Shown here: one piece after another, positions 17,979 to 27,718 of the stretch
How positions within the stretch are numbered: the first letter of the stretch is position 1
Layout: every line of letters begins with the position of its first letter
Assembly (NCBI GenBank): GCA_046705285.1
Contig: JBJKQK010000168.1
Coordinates: forward strand, 9,521-73,520
Length of the DNA: 64,000 nucleotides
Direction of reading: 5' to 3'
Source: SCRD01 sp046705285
GTDB lineage: Bacteria; Acidobacteriota; Terriglobia; UBA7540
Translations under genes and position numbers: made by a program
Notes under the pieces: generated by a model
Told to the model about the DNA's origin: nothing
The model's input: only the letters and a program-made list of their open reading frames with translations
Databases searched by the model: none

Positions 17979-19544
17979 TCATCGCCCTGACACCGTCACG
18001 GTATAGACGGCGCTCAGCGTTCGGTCCGGGGACTTGACGACAATCTCTATCTTGGAGGAACGAAGTTGCACAGTGTGTGGCTCTCCAGCAGTCACCGGAT
18101 CGCCGTTGATGGTGACAGCCGAGTGGCTTGAGGTTGGGTCTACCGTGACCTTGACGCTGCTGACGTCCTGCGGGGCCTCGACCGTATAATTCTTGGCATC
18201 GGGGGTAAAGTAGGGCACCAGTTTGGACCCGTCGACGGCAAGCCACGTCAAGGTATCGATCTTGTCCGGCGGGGCCGGAAGGCAGCGGGCACGATTTACA
18301 TTAATTGCGACCCAGTTGGGATCGGTGAAACGGTTGCCCACGATCACCTGCCAGATCCCAGGCGGCCGGTATGACGGCACCAAAGCCGCATCTCCCAGGT
18401 CCATCAGCCTCTGCAATCCGGTCTCAAGATTGTCCAGGTAAGTTTCGCCCTTCAGCGGATGATCGTTGTGCCCGGTCATGATGTACTTGACGCCGTTGCC
18501 AAGCTCCGCGCGGACCCGCTTGACTGCGGCCCAATACACGTCCAGCGAATTGGGGTCGAACTGCAGCCAGGCGGCATCCGGAACTGTCGGAGAATTGCTG
18601 CCAAACGCATCGCCGGAGAAGAGGTATCCGGTCTGCTTGTCGAAGATGACCATCGAACCGGGGGTGTGCCCGGGCACGGAATAGATGATAAGCGACCGGC
18701 CGCCGATGTCGATCTTTTCTCCGTTGTGCATGGAGACGACGTGTTTTTCGATCACGGAGTCCGGCACGCCATGCCTCTCCAGAAACCGTACGAGTCCGGC
18801 ACGGTCCGGTGCGCCAATATACTCCAGGTGGTCGCGGACGAACTGATCCGACTGGCCAATATGGTCAATATGATTGTGAGTGAAGATGACAATCATCGGC
18901 TGGCCGTGGGTGAACCGGGAAATGTATGCCTTAAGATTGCCACGGCCCATGCCGGAATCAATCAGCACATAGGTTCGCGTGCCCTTGAACAAGAACATCT
19001 TGTCGTTATAGGAGTCGCGGATCATCCGAACGCCGGGCAGGATCTCCTCTGAGCGATAAGTAGTGAGATCGCGCTGGTCGATGGTGTACTCGAAATGACT
19101 GACGTTGCTGTTCGTATGCCCGTCCTCGATGGCCACAGCGCGTATGGTATAGCCCGACTTAACACCACGCATGCCGTCATAGAATCCGGTGAGGAAAATA
19201 AGTTGGGAAGGATTAAAAACCGGGCTCTGGGCTGTGGGAACGCTCCCGTTCAGGGTGTAGTGAATCGTGGCGCCGGGTGCGGCATCAAGCAGCGTCACAG
19301 ATTCTGTTACGGGAAAAGTTCCAGAGGGAGGGAACGCCGTCGGTGCAGGCAGCTTGGGCCCATGGCCCTGCGGCGGCGGGGGCCCGAACTGTGCACGCAG
19401 CACGGGACAGATGGCCATGGTCATCACAACTATGCCGGCCGTTAACCAGCCGATGAGTGGCTTTCGAGACCGGGCACAGCCCGCTGCCGGCAGCTTTCGC
19501 CTGGTGCTGTTGAGATTGCCTACCGTTCCGTGACCTTCACGCAT
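17979..19544 (-). CDS. Exported metallo-beta-lactamase hydrolase with chitobiase-like and cadherin-like beta domains
   Basis: A 521-residue exported protein. The ATG at 19544 has a GAGGAGGAG ribosome site; upstream in-frame starts do not. Domain order: hydrophobic signal (about 35-55), a proline-rich linker, a chitobiase/CHB_HEX-like beta domain (TFPVTESVTLLDAAPGATIHYT), the metallo-beta-lactamase domain with HNHIDHIG and the further ligands in PGHTPGSM and FSGDAFG, and a C-terminal cadherin-like beta-sandwich (DVSSVKVTVDP ... YTVTVSGR). All zinc ligands appear present. The substrate is unknown; the flanking domains suggest polysaccharide or surface binding. Confidence 0.82.
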   Translation of the reverse strand: MREGHGTVGNLNSTRRKLPAAGCARSRKPLIGWLTAGIVVMTMAICPVLRAQFGPPPPQGHGPKLPAPTAFPPSGTFPVTESVTLLDAAPGATIHYTLNGSVPTAQSPVFNPSQLIFLTGFYDGMRGVKSGYTIRAVAIEDGHTNSNVSHFEYTIDQRDLTTYRSEEILPGVRMIRDSYNDKMFLFKGTRTYVLIDSGMGRGNLKAYISRFTHGQPMIVIFTHNHIDHIGQSDQFVRDHLEYIGAPDRAGLVRFLERHGVPDSVIEKHVVSMHNGEKIDIGGRSLIIYSVPGHTPGSMVIFDKQTGYLFSGDAFGSNSPTVPDAAWLQFDPNSLDVYWAAVKRVRAELGNGVKYIMTGHNDHPLKGETYLDNLETGLQRLMDLGDAALVPSYRPPGIWQVIVGNRFTDPNWVAINVNRARCLPAPPDKIDTLTWLAVDGSKLVPYFTPDAKNYTVEAPQDVSSVKVTVDPTSSHSAVTINGDPVTAGEPHTVQLRSSKIEIVVKSPDRTLSAVYTVTVSGR

Positions 19545-19775
19545 GATCTCCTCCTCGGGGCGATGATTGTATGCAACTTCGGCGGTAAGCGTCAAGCGCC
19601 GCACAGTGCCGCCGTGACGATTTCCAGCCGGCCGTGCATACATGAAAGGGGCGGCGAAAGCGCCAGGTAACTGGAGGGAAGACCCATTCATCGCGGGCCG
19701 GTGTTCCGATCGATCGGGGCGACAGCCGGCGCGGGAGAGGCCCCTCGCATGCCCATGCCTTTGGTCCCGCCAGGC

Positions 19776-20435
19776 TCATGGCACGCGCCAGATCACATGG
19801 TGTTCGTTGTCGTTGCCAAACATGACGATCGAGTCGGCGGAGGTCGGGGACGTCTGGCCCGTGCCGACAGTGGTCAGGTCGACAGCGCCCAGATCCATCA
19901 CGTAGCCATGGGAGTCCTGAATCTCAAGACGCGGAGAATTTGAATCGACATGAATGGAATTCGTTCCCTTGCCCGAGAGTGACAGCAAACCACCGCCGTC
20001 AGAACCGGTTCCCAGTTCGGCGGTAACGTGAGACGCTCTCCCTTTGGGGGCGAAACGGAATAAGAGGTGGTCTCCCAGCAGCGACGCCTCCCCCTCCCCG
20101 CCGGAAAGGACGACCTTGCCAGCACTGACGTCGGTGAGCCGCTTCCCGTTCCGGTCGAACAATTGAATCTCAGGCTGACAGTCAGCCGCAGTGAGACAAT
20201 CCATGGCAATCTGAACTCGCACTTTACCTGCCGTGTCCACCACGTCGAACTCACGCGCCTTGATCTTTTCGGAACTGGGAACGCCATCGGCAGCCTCGCG
20301 GGCAACGGAGCATGAAACCGCATAGGCAACAATGGCTGTGACGATCAACGCAAGCCCCGCAGAGGCCAGTCGCTTCAGCCGGCGATGGTCACGTTCAAGG
20401 CTTTCCAGCCGTCGAGCAAGTTCAATGTCAGTCAT
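19776..20435 (-). CDS. Single-pass membrane protein of unknown function
   Basis: A 219-residue protein with a charged N-terminal helix (LARRLESLERDHRRLKRL), one transmembrane segment (about 24-43) and an extracytoplasmic beta-rich part. The segment after the membrane helix (REFDVVDTAGKVRVQIAM) resembles a repeated beta-strand pattern that I have seen in similarly built anchored proteins, but I cannot name the family. The N-terminus is likely cytoplasmic. No gene on the same strand lies close upstream. Confidence 0.65.
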   Translation of the reverse strand: MTDIELARRLESLERDHRRLKRLASAGLALIVTAIVAYAVSCSVAREAADGVPSSEKIKAREFDVVDTAGKVRVQIAMDCLTAADCQPEIQLFDRNGKRLTDVSAGKVVLSGGEGEASLLGDHLLFRFAPKGRASHVTAELGTGSDGGGLLSLSGKGTNSIHVDSNSPRLEIQDSHGYVMDLGAVDLTTVGTGQTSPTSADSIVMFGNDNEHHVIWRVP

Positions 20436-20614
20436 GGCGAATCTCTCCCCGCTTGCGTGATGAAGCTGCCTGCAAAGAACATGACAATCCTACCACCATC
20501 GGGGAACGCAGGTCTCAGGTCTTGGAAGTGCTGGCTGGCCCTCACAGCCGGGCCAGGGCAACTTTCGGGCGAGAGCCCGGGTGCGCATTGAACCCCACGG
20601 CACAAGTCGCGAGT

Positions 20615-21319
20615 TCATTGCGGCAGGTCGTCGTAAGAGGGAGGCGCCTTGTCGATGTAGTCGACAAAGCGTTTCACAAGAGTTTCGCGGTGAGGAGGAA
20701 TTTGGGCGATGACTCGCCGGGCTTGCTGGAAAAGCATCTTGTCCGGGACAACGGCCATGCCTTCCAACGTATCGGCAACGTAAAGCCGCACCATCCAGTC
20801 CCATGCTTCGTCAAACCCAGCGGCTCTCACCTCCGGCCGGAACGACGGGTCCGCGGTTCCGAGGAGCTCCATCCAACGGGCCAGGACCTGCGTCTCAGCT
20901 TCATCCGGGTCGGCTGAGTATTGAGTTTGATCCAGAGTGCTGGGCATGGGAAGCCCCAGGCGGTGGCCGATATCCGCCAGGACAAATGTTCCCCACAAGT
21001 CCGGAAGGCCCACAACCACATCACGTGGCAACTTGTGCCCGGGATCGGATGCGGGGCATTTGCAGCAGCGCAACAGGCCGAGAAGCGCTTCATCTGCAAG
21101 CTCGGTTTTGAGGGCGCCGGCAAGTTCGGCGCCCGAGGATCTGGCAGCGCCCGGGTTTTCCAAGAGAAACGATTCAACGGGCCCAACCAGCTTCTTCTCT
21201 GCCTGCTGCCGCAGGAAATCGTAGGAACACAGCGCTGTGGCCACAATCCGCCGCCGGTTCAGGGCAAGGCGCGAAACCCAGTACCAGAGCGGATTTCGAA
21301 ACATATCCAGCAGCCACAT
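20615..21319 (-). CDS. Hypothetical protein, unrecognised
   Basis: A 234-residue, mostly helical protein with Trp-rich ends and no clear signal peptide; residues 1-25 are moderately hydrophobic. A Cys-rich spot (RCCKCPASDPGHKLP, about 84-98) could bind a metal, but there is no second clear CxxC pair. The C-terminus is charged and Pro-rich (PPSYDDLPQ). I recognise no family. It is transcribed on the same strand as its neighbours, with gaps of about 180-200 nt, so it is probably a separate unit. Confidence 0.6.
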   Translation of the reverse strand: MWLLDMFRNPLWYWVSRLALNRRRIVATALCSYDFLRQQAEKKLVGPVESFLLENPGAARSSGAELAGALKTELADEALLGLLRCCKCPASDPGHKLPRDVVVGLPDLWGTFVLADIGHRLGLPMPSTLDQTQYSADPDEAETQVLARWMELLGTADPSFRPEVRAAGFDEAWDWMVRLYVADTLEGMAVVPDKMLFQQARRVIAQIPPHRETLVKRFVDYIDKAPPSYDDLPQ

Positions 21320-21516
21320 TTCACTTCTCTTCTACAAGTTCTGATGTGCAATCAGCGGATGATGGTTCAACTCAGTGAAGCGGGGATTCTACATCGCCAG
21401 GGACCGGGCATTCCGGCACAGCCTGGCGGCGTAAAGCCGCCGCTGCGAATCTTCACCCAGTGGACATTGAGATGCCCCGCGCGCGCCCCGAGATCTAAGC
21501 TATTCACTGTCCGGAC

Positions 21517-23136
21517 TCACCGCGACACGGAAAGCACGGCGGCGGACGCGTTGGGCAGCGTAAACGAATAGTCTCCATTCGTGCCCGGCGAAACGCTGGT
21601 GGTGACCGGGCTTCCGATGTGCCCGTCGCTATCAAACTGCTGACCGCCGTAACGGGTGGCATCAGCCATGGACTCGAGGCTGGGCGCCTGAAGCATCAGC
21701 AGCGACGCCGCCCCCACGTGGCCAGCCAAGTGCACTGTGACCGGGCCGGAAGCTTTTTCATCCTTGTTGATCACAAACACATGCACCTCGCAACTGGGAC
21801 ATGCAGTGGTGGCAAAAGCCGTGATGTTGGCCTTGGTTTCAATAGAAGCTGGCAGCAAGTGCTCGCCGGAAGCTCGCCTGGCAAACATATACATGGCGTA
21901 GTAGAGCGGCTGCGCGACGTTGCGGTAATGCACCTCCTTGCCGGTCTTCCAACTGAAACTCTGGACGGGATTGTAAGCACTGCCGCCGGTACGATAGCTG
22001 AAATGGAAGTTGATGTTTGTGTACCCGTCGCCGGCAACGTTGAACATGTAATCGAGTCCCCAGACAGCGGAGGCAAAGGCATTGCTGACGCCTGCCATGC
22101 CCCCGCAGGAAGCCGAGTTGGTTTCTGCCAGTGCGATGGGCAGATTGTTCTGATGGGCAACGGCAACGAGCTTGCGGGAAAGCTCATCGAAGCTCTTGAC
22201 GTGCGCGGGCGAAAGCAATTCCGCCACGGTTACGTTCCTTTGTCCGCAGGTTGTAGTCGTGTAATTATGAACGGAAACAAGCTTCAGGTCAGGGCCGATA
22301 CCCTTCAAAATAGTATCGAGATCATCCGGATTCCTCCATCCGCAGCAAACGGCTGGAGCAACAAAGTCATACTTGCGGGCAATGGGATTGGCACGGAAGG
22401 CATGGATGTAACCGAGCGCATCCTTGACGTAATCCTTCGGCGAATATGTCTTGGGACGTGCGGGAGTGCGCCCGAACAAATCCGGCTCATTGCCGATTTC
22501 AAAGCCAAGGACCTGGTCCGCCGCGATCTCTTTGGCTACTCCTTGCGTGACTTCGCTGAGCGCCCAGCGGGGGGAGTTCTGCCGGAGATTCAGCCCCAAA
22601 ATCATGCGCCAGCCGGCAGCCCCGACGGCGGTGGAGTAAAGCTTAAGCAGGCCGCGAGTGATGGGACCCTGGCACCACTTGGGATGAGGAGCGGCCTTGG
22701 GATTCCAGCAGGTGTTGTCCTGGCTGTTGCCGCCCAGGCGCAGTATACCGGGGCCCAGATCCTTCATGAATGTGAAGAAACCGGTGTTCGGAGCGCCGGG
22801 ATCGCCCAGAACATAAGCCAATTGGGTGCCAGCAGGCACGCCTGACGGCAGCTGGATACTCCCGCGCGCCTGCGCGGTGGGAGTCGGAAGGCCCATGCCA
22901 GCAGTGGAAACCTCATTGCTGAAACCGAGGAAATCTTTGGGAATCTCGGCACCGAGTTGTTTCGTGTTGACACTGACTGTCGCCACGGGCTGCACCGGCG
23001 CAGCGCAGGACGCGAGAATGAGGAACGACGAGGTAACAGCCGCAAGAGCACATAGAGCTGATCCGGCAGTTCTTCGGCGGCTTGCAACCAGACCCGGCCG
23101 AGGGCCTCCCGGCCCGCTGCCCTTTGATGTGTGCAT
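21517..23136 (-). CDS. GH79-like glycoside hydrolase, predicted lipoprotein
   Basis: A 539-residue protein of the heparanase/beta-glucuronidase-like GH79 type: a TIM barrel with acid/base Glu217 in IGNEPD and nucleophile Glu339 in LAETNS, then a C-terminal beta domain. The start at 23136 has AGGAGG 6-7 nt upstream; the frame to 23199 has none. A lipobox LASC places the lipidated residue at Cys44 after a long n-region, so it is probably anchored to the outer or inner membrane. It likely cleaves uronic-acid-containing glycans, but the exact substrate cannot be read off. No other carbohydrate genes adjoin it. Confidence 0.85.
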   Translation of the reverse strand: MHTSKGSGPGGPRPGLVASRRRTAGSALCALAAVTSSFLILASCAAPVQPVATVSVNTKQLGAEIPKDFLGFSNEVSTAGMGLPTPTAQARGSIQLPSGVPAGTQLAYVLGDPGAPNTGFFTFMKDLGPGILRLGGNSQDNTCWNPKAAPHPKWCQGPITRGLLKLYSTAVGAAGWRMILGLNLRQNSPRWALSEVTQGVAKEIAADQVLGFEIGNEPDLFGRTPARPKTYSPKDYVKDALGYIHAFRANPIARKYDFVAPAVCCGWRNPDDLDTILKGIGPDLKLVSVHNYTTTTCGQRNVTVAELLSPAHVKSFDELSRKLVAVAHQNNLPIALAETNSASCGGMAGVSNAFASAVWGLDYMFNVAGDGYTNINFHFSYRTGGSAYNPVQSFSWKTGKEVHYRNVAQPLYYAMYMFARRASGEHLLPASIETKANITAFATTACPSCEVHVFVINKDEKASGPVTVHLAGHVGAASLLMLQAPSLESMADATRYGGQQFDSDGHIGSPVTTSVSPGTNGDYSFTLPNASAAVLSVSR

Positions 23137-23361
23137 GGCACGACCTCCTGTGATGGCCGCGGATAGACCAACCTGCTCCAAGACATGCAAGCGGTTCAAC
23201 AGCCGCGTTTTCCACCGGAGCTTGTATCACTTTATGCGACCTAATTCAACCGTAAACCGGTTTGCATGCGGCGGAATGGAAACAGGCAGCCGGACTGGGG
23301 ACCGAGACACTGCGCGAAATCATAAAACAGAGTGTCACCGGGCCGCGCTACGCGATTTGGC

Positions 23362-23393
23362 AAAAAAAAGGGGGCATCTTTTTGAGATGCCCC
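23362..23393 (-). terminator. Rho-independent terminator
   Basis: A perfect 9-bp stem (GGGGCATCT/AGATGCCCC) with a TTTTG loop at 23371-23393. The A8 tract at 23362-23369 becomes U8 on the minus-strand transcript. It ends the transcript of the small exported-protein gene 23434-23808. Confidence 0.88.
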
Positions 23394-23433
23394 GGTACAA
23401 GGAGGAACGAAGTTACAACCTTAAATTATTCGG

Positions 23434-23808
23434 CTACCAGATGACGTGCCACAAGCTTTTGGCGCCCTTCACCACGGTGTGCGGAGCTCGCTTAGCCCCG
23501 TAGTAGATAGCAGCGCCGCCATCCTTGGCACCATTGGTGGTTGCCTGGCCCGCGTAAACCAGCGCGTGCTTGACCGAATTTCCTGCATTGTTTGCCGCCG
23601 GCCCGGCGTCCATCTGGACCTTGTTTACCGCTGCCTGTCCACCGGCAGCAGTGGCAGCGGCAGCTACCGCAGTCCCTTTAGCAATCATCTTCCCTGCATA
23701 GCGGATTGCACCAGCCCTGGCAACGGGCGCCATCCACCCAAACATCGTAATGGCCAGGCCAACCATGGCAGCTTTCAGAAACGCACGAGATACCCGCTTC
23801 CGCAACAT
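23434..23808 (-). CDS. Small exported Ala/Gly-rich protein
   Basis: A 124-residue protein with a signal peptide: RKRVSRAFLKAA followed by a hydrophobic core and a likely cleavage site after APVARA. The mature part is rich in Ala, Gly, Asn and Lys with low sequence complexity. I chose the second ATG (23808) because the GAGGTG ribosome site lies 10 nt before it; the first ATG (23817) is only 1 nt from that site. A strong terminator follows. No family is recognised. Confidence 0.7.
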   Translation of the reverse strand: MLRKRVSRAFLKAAMVGLAITMFGWMAPVARAGAIRYAGKMIAKGTAVAAAATAAGGQAAVNKVQMDAGPAANNAGNSVKHALVYAGQATTNGAKDGGAAIYYGAKRAPHTVVKGAKSLWHVIW

Positions 23809-24204
23809 AGTGTCCATTCACCTCGATTTAACGTTTGTACACGATCCCATCGTCCATGCAAGCAAGTTTCGCGCCGATTGTATCATTTATCACAGTCATT
23901 ATCGCTTAAATCTTTGAAGTACAAAACCTTAACTCTATTCACAGTACCCGCAGCGCCCCCCTCCGATCTCAAGACCGCGTGCCAGTCCGACCGGGTAGCG
24001 TGTAGATTCAGAGCCCCCCAGAACAGAAACTGCTCGGGACAGGCCGTGCACAATCGCCGTACAACTTTTGAGATGACAACCAGGGCCTTGTGGTTGCCGC
24101 ACAAATTGACACACTGAAATCAGTATGTTAGCTTGATGTTTTAGGTGGTTGGCCCTCGACGAAGCACGCCTCCACGGGAAAGATCCACACCACAGGCAAA
24201 GATC
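23809..24204. other. Divergent intergenic region
   Basis: This separates the small exported-protein gene (leftward) from tldD (rightward). No credible gene is present. A possible sigma-70 promoter for tldD is at 24106-24134. For the leftward gene I see only weak -35/-10 matches around 23840-23875. Confidence 0.6.
24106..24134 (+). promoter_or_regulatory. Candidate sigma-70 promoter for tldD
   Basis: A consensus -35 TTGACA (24106-24111) is followed after 17 nt by a weak -10 TAGCTT. Transcription would start about 60 nt before the tldD ATG. The -10 match is poor, so this is only a candidate. Confidence 0.4.
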
Positions 24205-25659
24205 ATGGCAACGAACGACAGATTTTTCTTCGACCGCTATGGATTGAGCGTAGCGGACTTGGAGCACTACCTGGGGGAAGCGCTTTCCGACGGTGGCGAC
24301 TACGCAGACCTCTATTTCGAGCACACCACTTCCACTTCCCTGCTGGTCGATGAATCCCTCATCAAGTCCGCTCTGGAAGGCATTTCAATGGGTTGCGGCG
24401 TGCGGGTCCTTGCCGGAGAGCAGACCGGTTACGCCTACACAGACGATCTGGCGCCGGAAAAAATCCTGAAGGCCGCACGGATTGCGGCACGCATCGCCAG
24501 CGGCCCTGCGAGCGTGTCAACCGTGGGACTTGCAAGCATCCAACCGGCCAGGGATCTCTATCCCGTAGCCTCGCCCTCGACTGAAAGCGCTCTGCGCGAC
24601 CGGCTGAAGTTGGTGCGGCGCGCCGATGTTGCCGCGCGAGCCCACGATCCCAGAATCTCACAAGTGCGTGTCAGCTACGCCGACCAGAGCCGCCATGTGC
24701 TGCTGGCAGGCTCTGACGGGCGGATTGTGACAGACTTCCAGCCGCTGGTTCGGCTGAGTGTTTACGTGATCGCCCAGGAAAATGACAAACTGCGCTCCGG
24801 CACTTATGGCGGAGGCGGGCGCGTAGGTCTCGAATTTTTTGAAGGCGAAAGAAGCCCTGAAAAGTTTGCCCAGGAGGCCGTACGACAGGCAATTGTGCAA
24901 CTCGGCGCCAGAGAGGCGCCGGCGGGCGAGATGCAAGTAGTATTGGGTCCTGGGTGGCCTGGGATCCTGCTACACGAAGCCGTCGGGCACGGGCTTGAAG
25001 CCGACTTCAATCGCAAGGGCATTTCAGCCTTTTCAGGAAGAATTGGCCAGAAGGTCGCTTCCGAATTGTGTACAGTGGTGGATGATGGGACTATTCCCTC
25101 GAGGCGCGGATCGCTGAACGTGGATGACGAAGGCGAGCCCACGCACAAAAATATTCTGATCGAAAACGGCACGCTCGCTGGTTACCTGCAGGACAAAATC
25201 AGCGCCGACCAATTGAAGGCCACGCGCACTGGAAACGGTCGCCGCGAAAGCTACGAGCACATCCCCATGCCGCGCATGACCAACACTTACATGCTGGCAG
25301 GCCAGGACGATCCCGAGGAAATCATACGCTCGGTGCAGCACGGCCTTTACGCGGTACACTTCGGCGGCGGGCAGGTGGACATCACCAGCGGCAAATTCGT
25401 CTTCTCGGCTTCCGAAGCGTACCTGATCGAGGACGGCAAGGTCACGGCACCGGTGCGCGGCGCAACCCTGATTGGCGACGGGCCGACCGTGCTGACCAAC
25501 GTCACCGCCGTCGGCAATGACTTGCAACTCGACCCGGGCATTGGCACCTGCGGCAAAGACGGCCAGAGCGTCCCGGTGGGCGTGGGCATTCCGACCATCA
25601 AGATCAGCCGGCTGACCGTAGGCGGGACCGTCTCGCGCGGCATGCAGTCGTTTACGTAG
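24205..25659 (+). CDS. tldD: TldD metalloprotease subunit
   Basis: A 484-residue TldD/PmbA-family protein. It carries the catalytic HEAVGH (residues 257-262) within LLHEAVGHGLEADF, which marks it as the active subunit of the TldD-TldE heterodimer. The complex is a cytoplasmic peptidase that, in E. coli, matures microcin B17 and degrades CcdA. I chose the ATG at 24205 (MATNDRFFF); the frame runs 60 nt further up but without a family match. tldE follows 90 nt downstream, so the pair is an operon. Confidence 0.95.
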   Translation: MATNDRFFFDRYGLSVADLEHYLGEALSDGGDYADLYFEHTTSTSLLVDESLIKSALEGISMGCGVRVLAGEQTGYAYTDDLAPEKILKAARIAARIASGPASVSTVGLASIQPARDLYPVASPSTESALRDRLKLVRRADVAARAHDPRISQVRVSYADQSRHVLLAGSDGRIVTDFQPLVRLSVYVIAQENDKLRSGTYGGGGRVGLEFFEGERSPEKFAQEAVRQAIVQLGAREAPAGEMQVVLGPGWPGILLHEAVGHGLEADFNRKGISAFSGRIGQKVASELCTVVDDGTIPSRRGSLNVDDEGEPTHKNILIENGTLAGYLQDKISADQLKATRTGNGRRESYEHIPMPRMTNTYMLAGQDDPEEIIRSVQHGLYAVHFGGGQVDITSGKFVFSASEAYLIEDGKVTAPVRGATLIGDGPTVLTNVTAVGNDLQLDPGIGTCGKDGQSVPVGVGIPTIKISRLTVGGTVSRGMQSFT

Positions 25660-25749
25660 GCGGAGCATGATGCCACTTTTGCAACGGCGGTCTATTGGTG
25701 CCGAAGGGACGGCGATCACAGGCCGGCATCACTCAATCATGGGATCTCT

Positions 25750-27108
25750 ATGGCAGAGCTAGACCTCGAACAAATCGCGAAAGATCTGGTTGACAAGGCG
25801 ACAGCCGCCGGGGCCAGCGCCGCCGACGTAGTGGTGCTGGAAGGCGAAGAGTTTTCCACTACGCTGCGCCTGGGGAAAGTTGAAAAGCTGAAGGAGGCAT
25901 CCTCCAAGGGCCTGGGTCTCCGCGTTTTTATTGGCACGCAGAGCGCTTCAGCTTATTCCAGCGACTTTTCGCCCGCCTCGCTCGACATGCTGGTGGAGCG
26001 AACTCTGGAAATGGCACGTGAGACATCCGAGGATCCGGCGAGCGGCCTTGCCGAACCGGCATTGCTGGGCCGCTACGAAGGCGATCTGCAACTTTACTGC
26101 CCCGACGTCGCCGACTTCCCCGCCCAAGAACGCATTGCCTATGCGGCCCGCGCTGAAGAAGCGGCGATGGCCTCGGATCCGCGCATCCGGAACTCCGAAG
26201 GATCATGGTTCGAATCGAATGTCGGCACGAAAATCTATGCCAACTCGGCAGGATTTGTGGGTGGCTATCGCGCATCCTATTGCTCCGTGGCTGTTTCACC
26301 TATAGCCCAGGCTGAACCGGGCGACGGCATGGAGCGAGACTACTGGTATTCGGTGGCCCGAAGCGTGGCAGCGCTTGATTCACCGGAAGCAGTCGGCCGC
26401 AAGGCGGCCGAACGGGCACTCAGGCGGCTGGGCGCTCGCAAGATTTCAACCCGGCAGGTACCTGTGGTTTTCGACTCCGAAACCGCGTCCTCGCTGGCTG
26501 GCCACATTTTTGGCGCAGTGCGCGGCGATGCCATCTACCGAAAAGCCAGCTTCCTGACAGGCAAGCTGGGAGAGAAGATTGGTGGAGAAAACTTGACGGT
26601 GCTCGACGACGGTTTGCGCCCGGGCGGATTCGGCTCACGGCCTTTTGACGATGAGGGCATTCCAGCTTCAACGACCACGGTGATTGAACGTGGCGTGCTG
26701 AAGAACTACTTGCTGAACTCCTACGCGGCGCGAAAACTTGGCCTCGAAACCACCGGCAATGCGTCTCGCGCGCTAGCCGGAGCACCCAGCGTGGGGCCGA
26801 AGAATTTCTATCTGCAGCCGGGCACTCACTCGCCCGAGGAAATCATCCGCTCTGTCAAAGACGGATTCTATGTGACGGAACTGATTGGCTTCGGCGTAAA
26901 CGTTGTGACAGGTGACTACTCGCGCGGCGCCGCCGGATTGTGGATTGAAAACGGCGAGCTCACGTATCCGGTCCATGAAGTGACCATCGGCGGCAACCTG
27001 CAGGATATTCTGACTCACATCGAGATGATCGGAAACGATCTGGAATTCCGGCGCGCCGTGACTTCACCTACTTTGCGGGTGGACGGCCTGACGGTGGCGG
27101 GCGCATAA
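25750..27108 (+). CDS. tldE: TldE/PmbA subunit
   Basis: A 452-residue PmbA/TldE-family protein, partner of TldD. It shares the overall fold (SDFSPASLDMLV, PVVFDSETASSLAGHIFGAVRGDAIYRK, FDDEGIPASTTTVIERG) but lacks the HExxxH metal site, as TldE proteins do. The C-terminal IGNDLEFRRAVTSPTLRVDGLTVAG is typical. It should pair with the tldD product in the cytoplasm. Length is normal. Confidence 0.94.
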   Translation: MAELDLEQIAKDLVDKATAAGASAADVVVLEGEEFSTTLRLGKVEKLKEASSKGLGLRVFIGTQSASAYSSDFSPASLDMLVERTLEMARETSEDPASGLAEPALLGRYEGDLQLYCPDVADFPAQERIAYAARAEEAAMASDPRIRNSEGSWFESNVGTKIYANSAGFVGGYRASYCSVAVSPIAQAEPGDGMERDYWYSVARSVAALDSPEAVGRKAAERALRRLGARKISTRQVPVVFDSETASSLAGHIFGAVRGDAIYRKASFLTGKLGEKIGGENLTVLDDGLRPGGFGSRPFDDEGIPASTTTVIERGVLKNYLLNSYAARKLGLETTGNASRALAGAPSVGPKNFYLQPGTHSPEEIIRSVKDGFYVTELIGFGVNVVTGDYSRGAAGLWIENGELTYPVHEVTIGGNLQDILTHIEMIGNDLEFRRAVTSPTLRVDGLTVAGA

Positions 27109-27157
27109 AGGCTCGCTCCTCAACGCCAGCCCGCTACGGTGCCATAGATACAGCCCT

Positions 27158-27640
27158 ATGCACAGGAATTCATGTTTGAGCTTGTTCGCTTCCGCCAAGC
27201 GCCTCCGTATTCGGCATTTGGTGGCAGCGGCGTCGGTCGCTTTTGCAGCTGCCAGCCTTGCGGGCTGCAGCGGCACAAGGCAAACCGCGAATTCCCCTCC
27301 CACACAGGATGAAAGGGCGTACCTGCAGGATCTGCAGTTCACAAAAGGCCGCGTGGAGGCAGCAACAAACTTTCTGGGTCATACCGTAACGACCTTTCAC
27401 TCTGAGGTGACGAATAAAGGGAAGAAGACGGTCCTGTATATTGAAGTCAATCTGACCTTTTACGATATCGATGGGAAAGCCGTCGAGCAGAGGAAAGCGT
27501 ACCCCGTCGGCGGCGCCACGCTGCCGTTGAAGCCGGGCGAAACACGGCCATTCCAGGTGTCATTCGACCAAGTTCCCGACCTGTGGAACCAGGCACCGCC
27601 CAAGGTCACTCCGGTGCGCGTCGTCCTGGCCGGGGAGTAG
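27158..27640 (+). CDS. Predicted lipoprotein with an FxLYD/DUF2393-like beta domain
   Basis: A 160-residue protein with a lipoprotein signal: a basic n-region, a hydrophobic core and the lipobox SLAGC (Cys at about 37). The mature domain (KTVLYIEVNLTFYDIDGKAVEQ ... LKPGETRPFQVSFDQVP) resembles FxLYD or DUF2393 beta-sandwich domains found in lipoproteins. It lies 49 nt after tldE on the same strand and may be co-transcribed, though no functional link to TldDE is obvious. Confidence 0.75.
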   Translation: MHRNSCLSLFASAKRLRIRHLVAAASVAFAAASLAGCSGTRQTANSPPTQDERAYLQDLQFTKGRVEAATNFLGHTVTTFHSEVTNKGKKTVLYIEVNLTFYDIDGKAVEQRKAYPVGGATLPLKPGETRPFQVSFDQVPDLWNQAPPKVTPVRVVLAGE

Positions 27641-27718
27641 TAACTTCAGCCCGCAAGCCCAGCCGGAAATTGCGTGAGGCCCCCTGGCTTGACCCATTCC
27701 TGAACCGCTCGCCGCAGA

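Noticed and set aside
21619..22845. 408-codon open frame on the plus strand
   Set aside because: It is antisense to the GH79-like gene, which has a lipobox, both catalytic Glu and a strong ribosome site.
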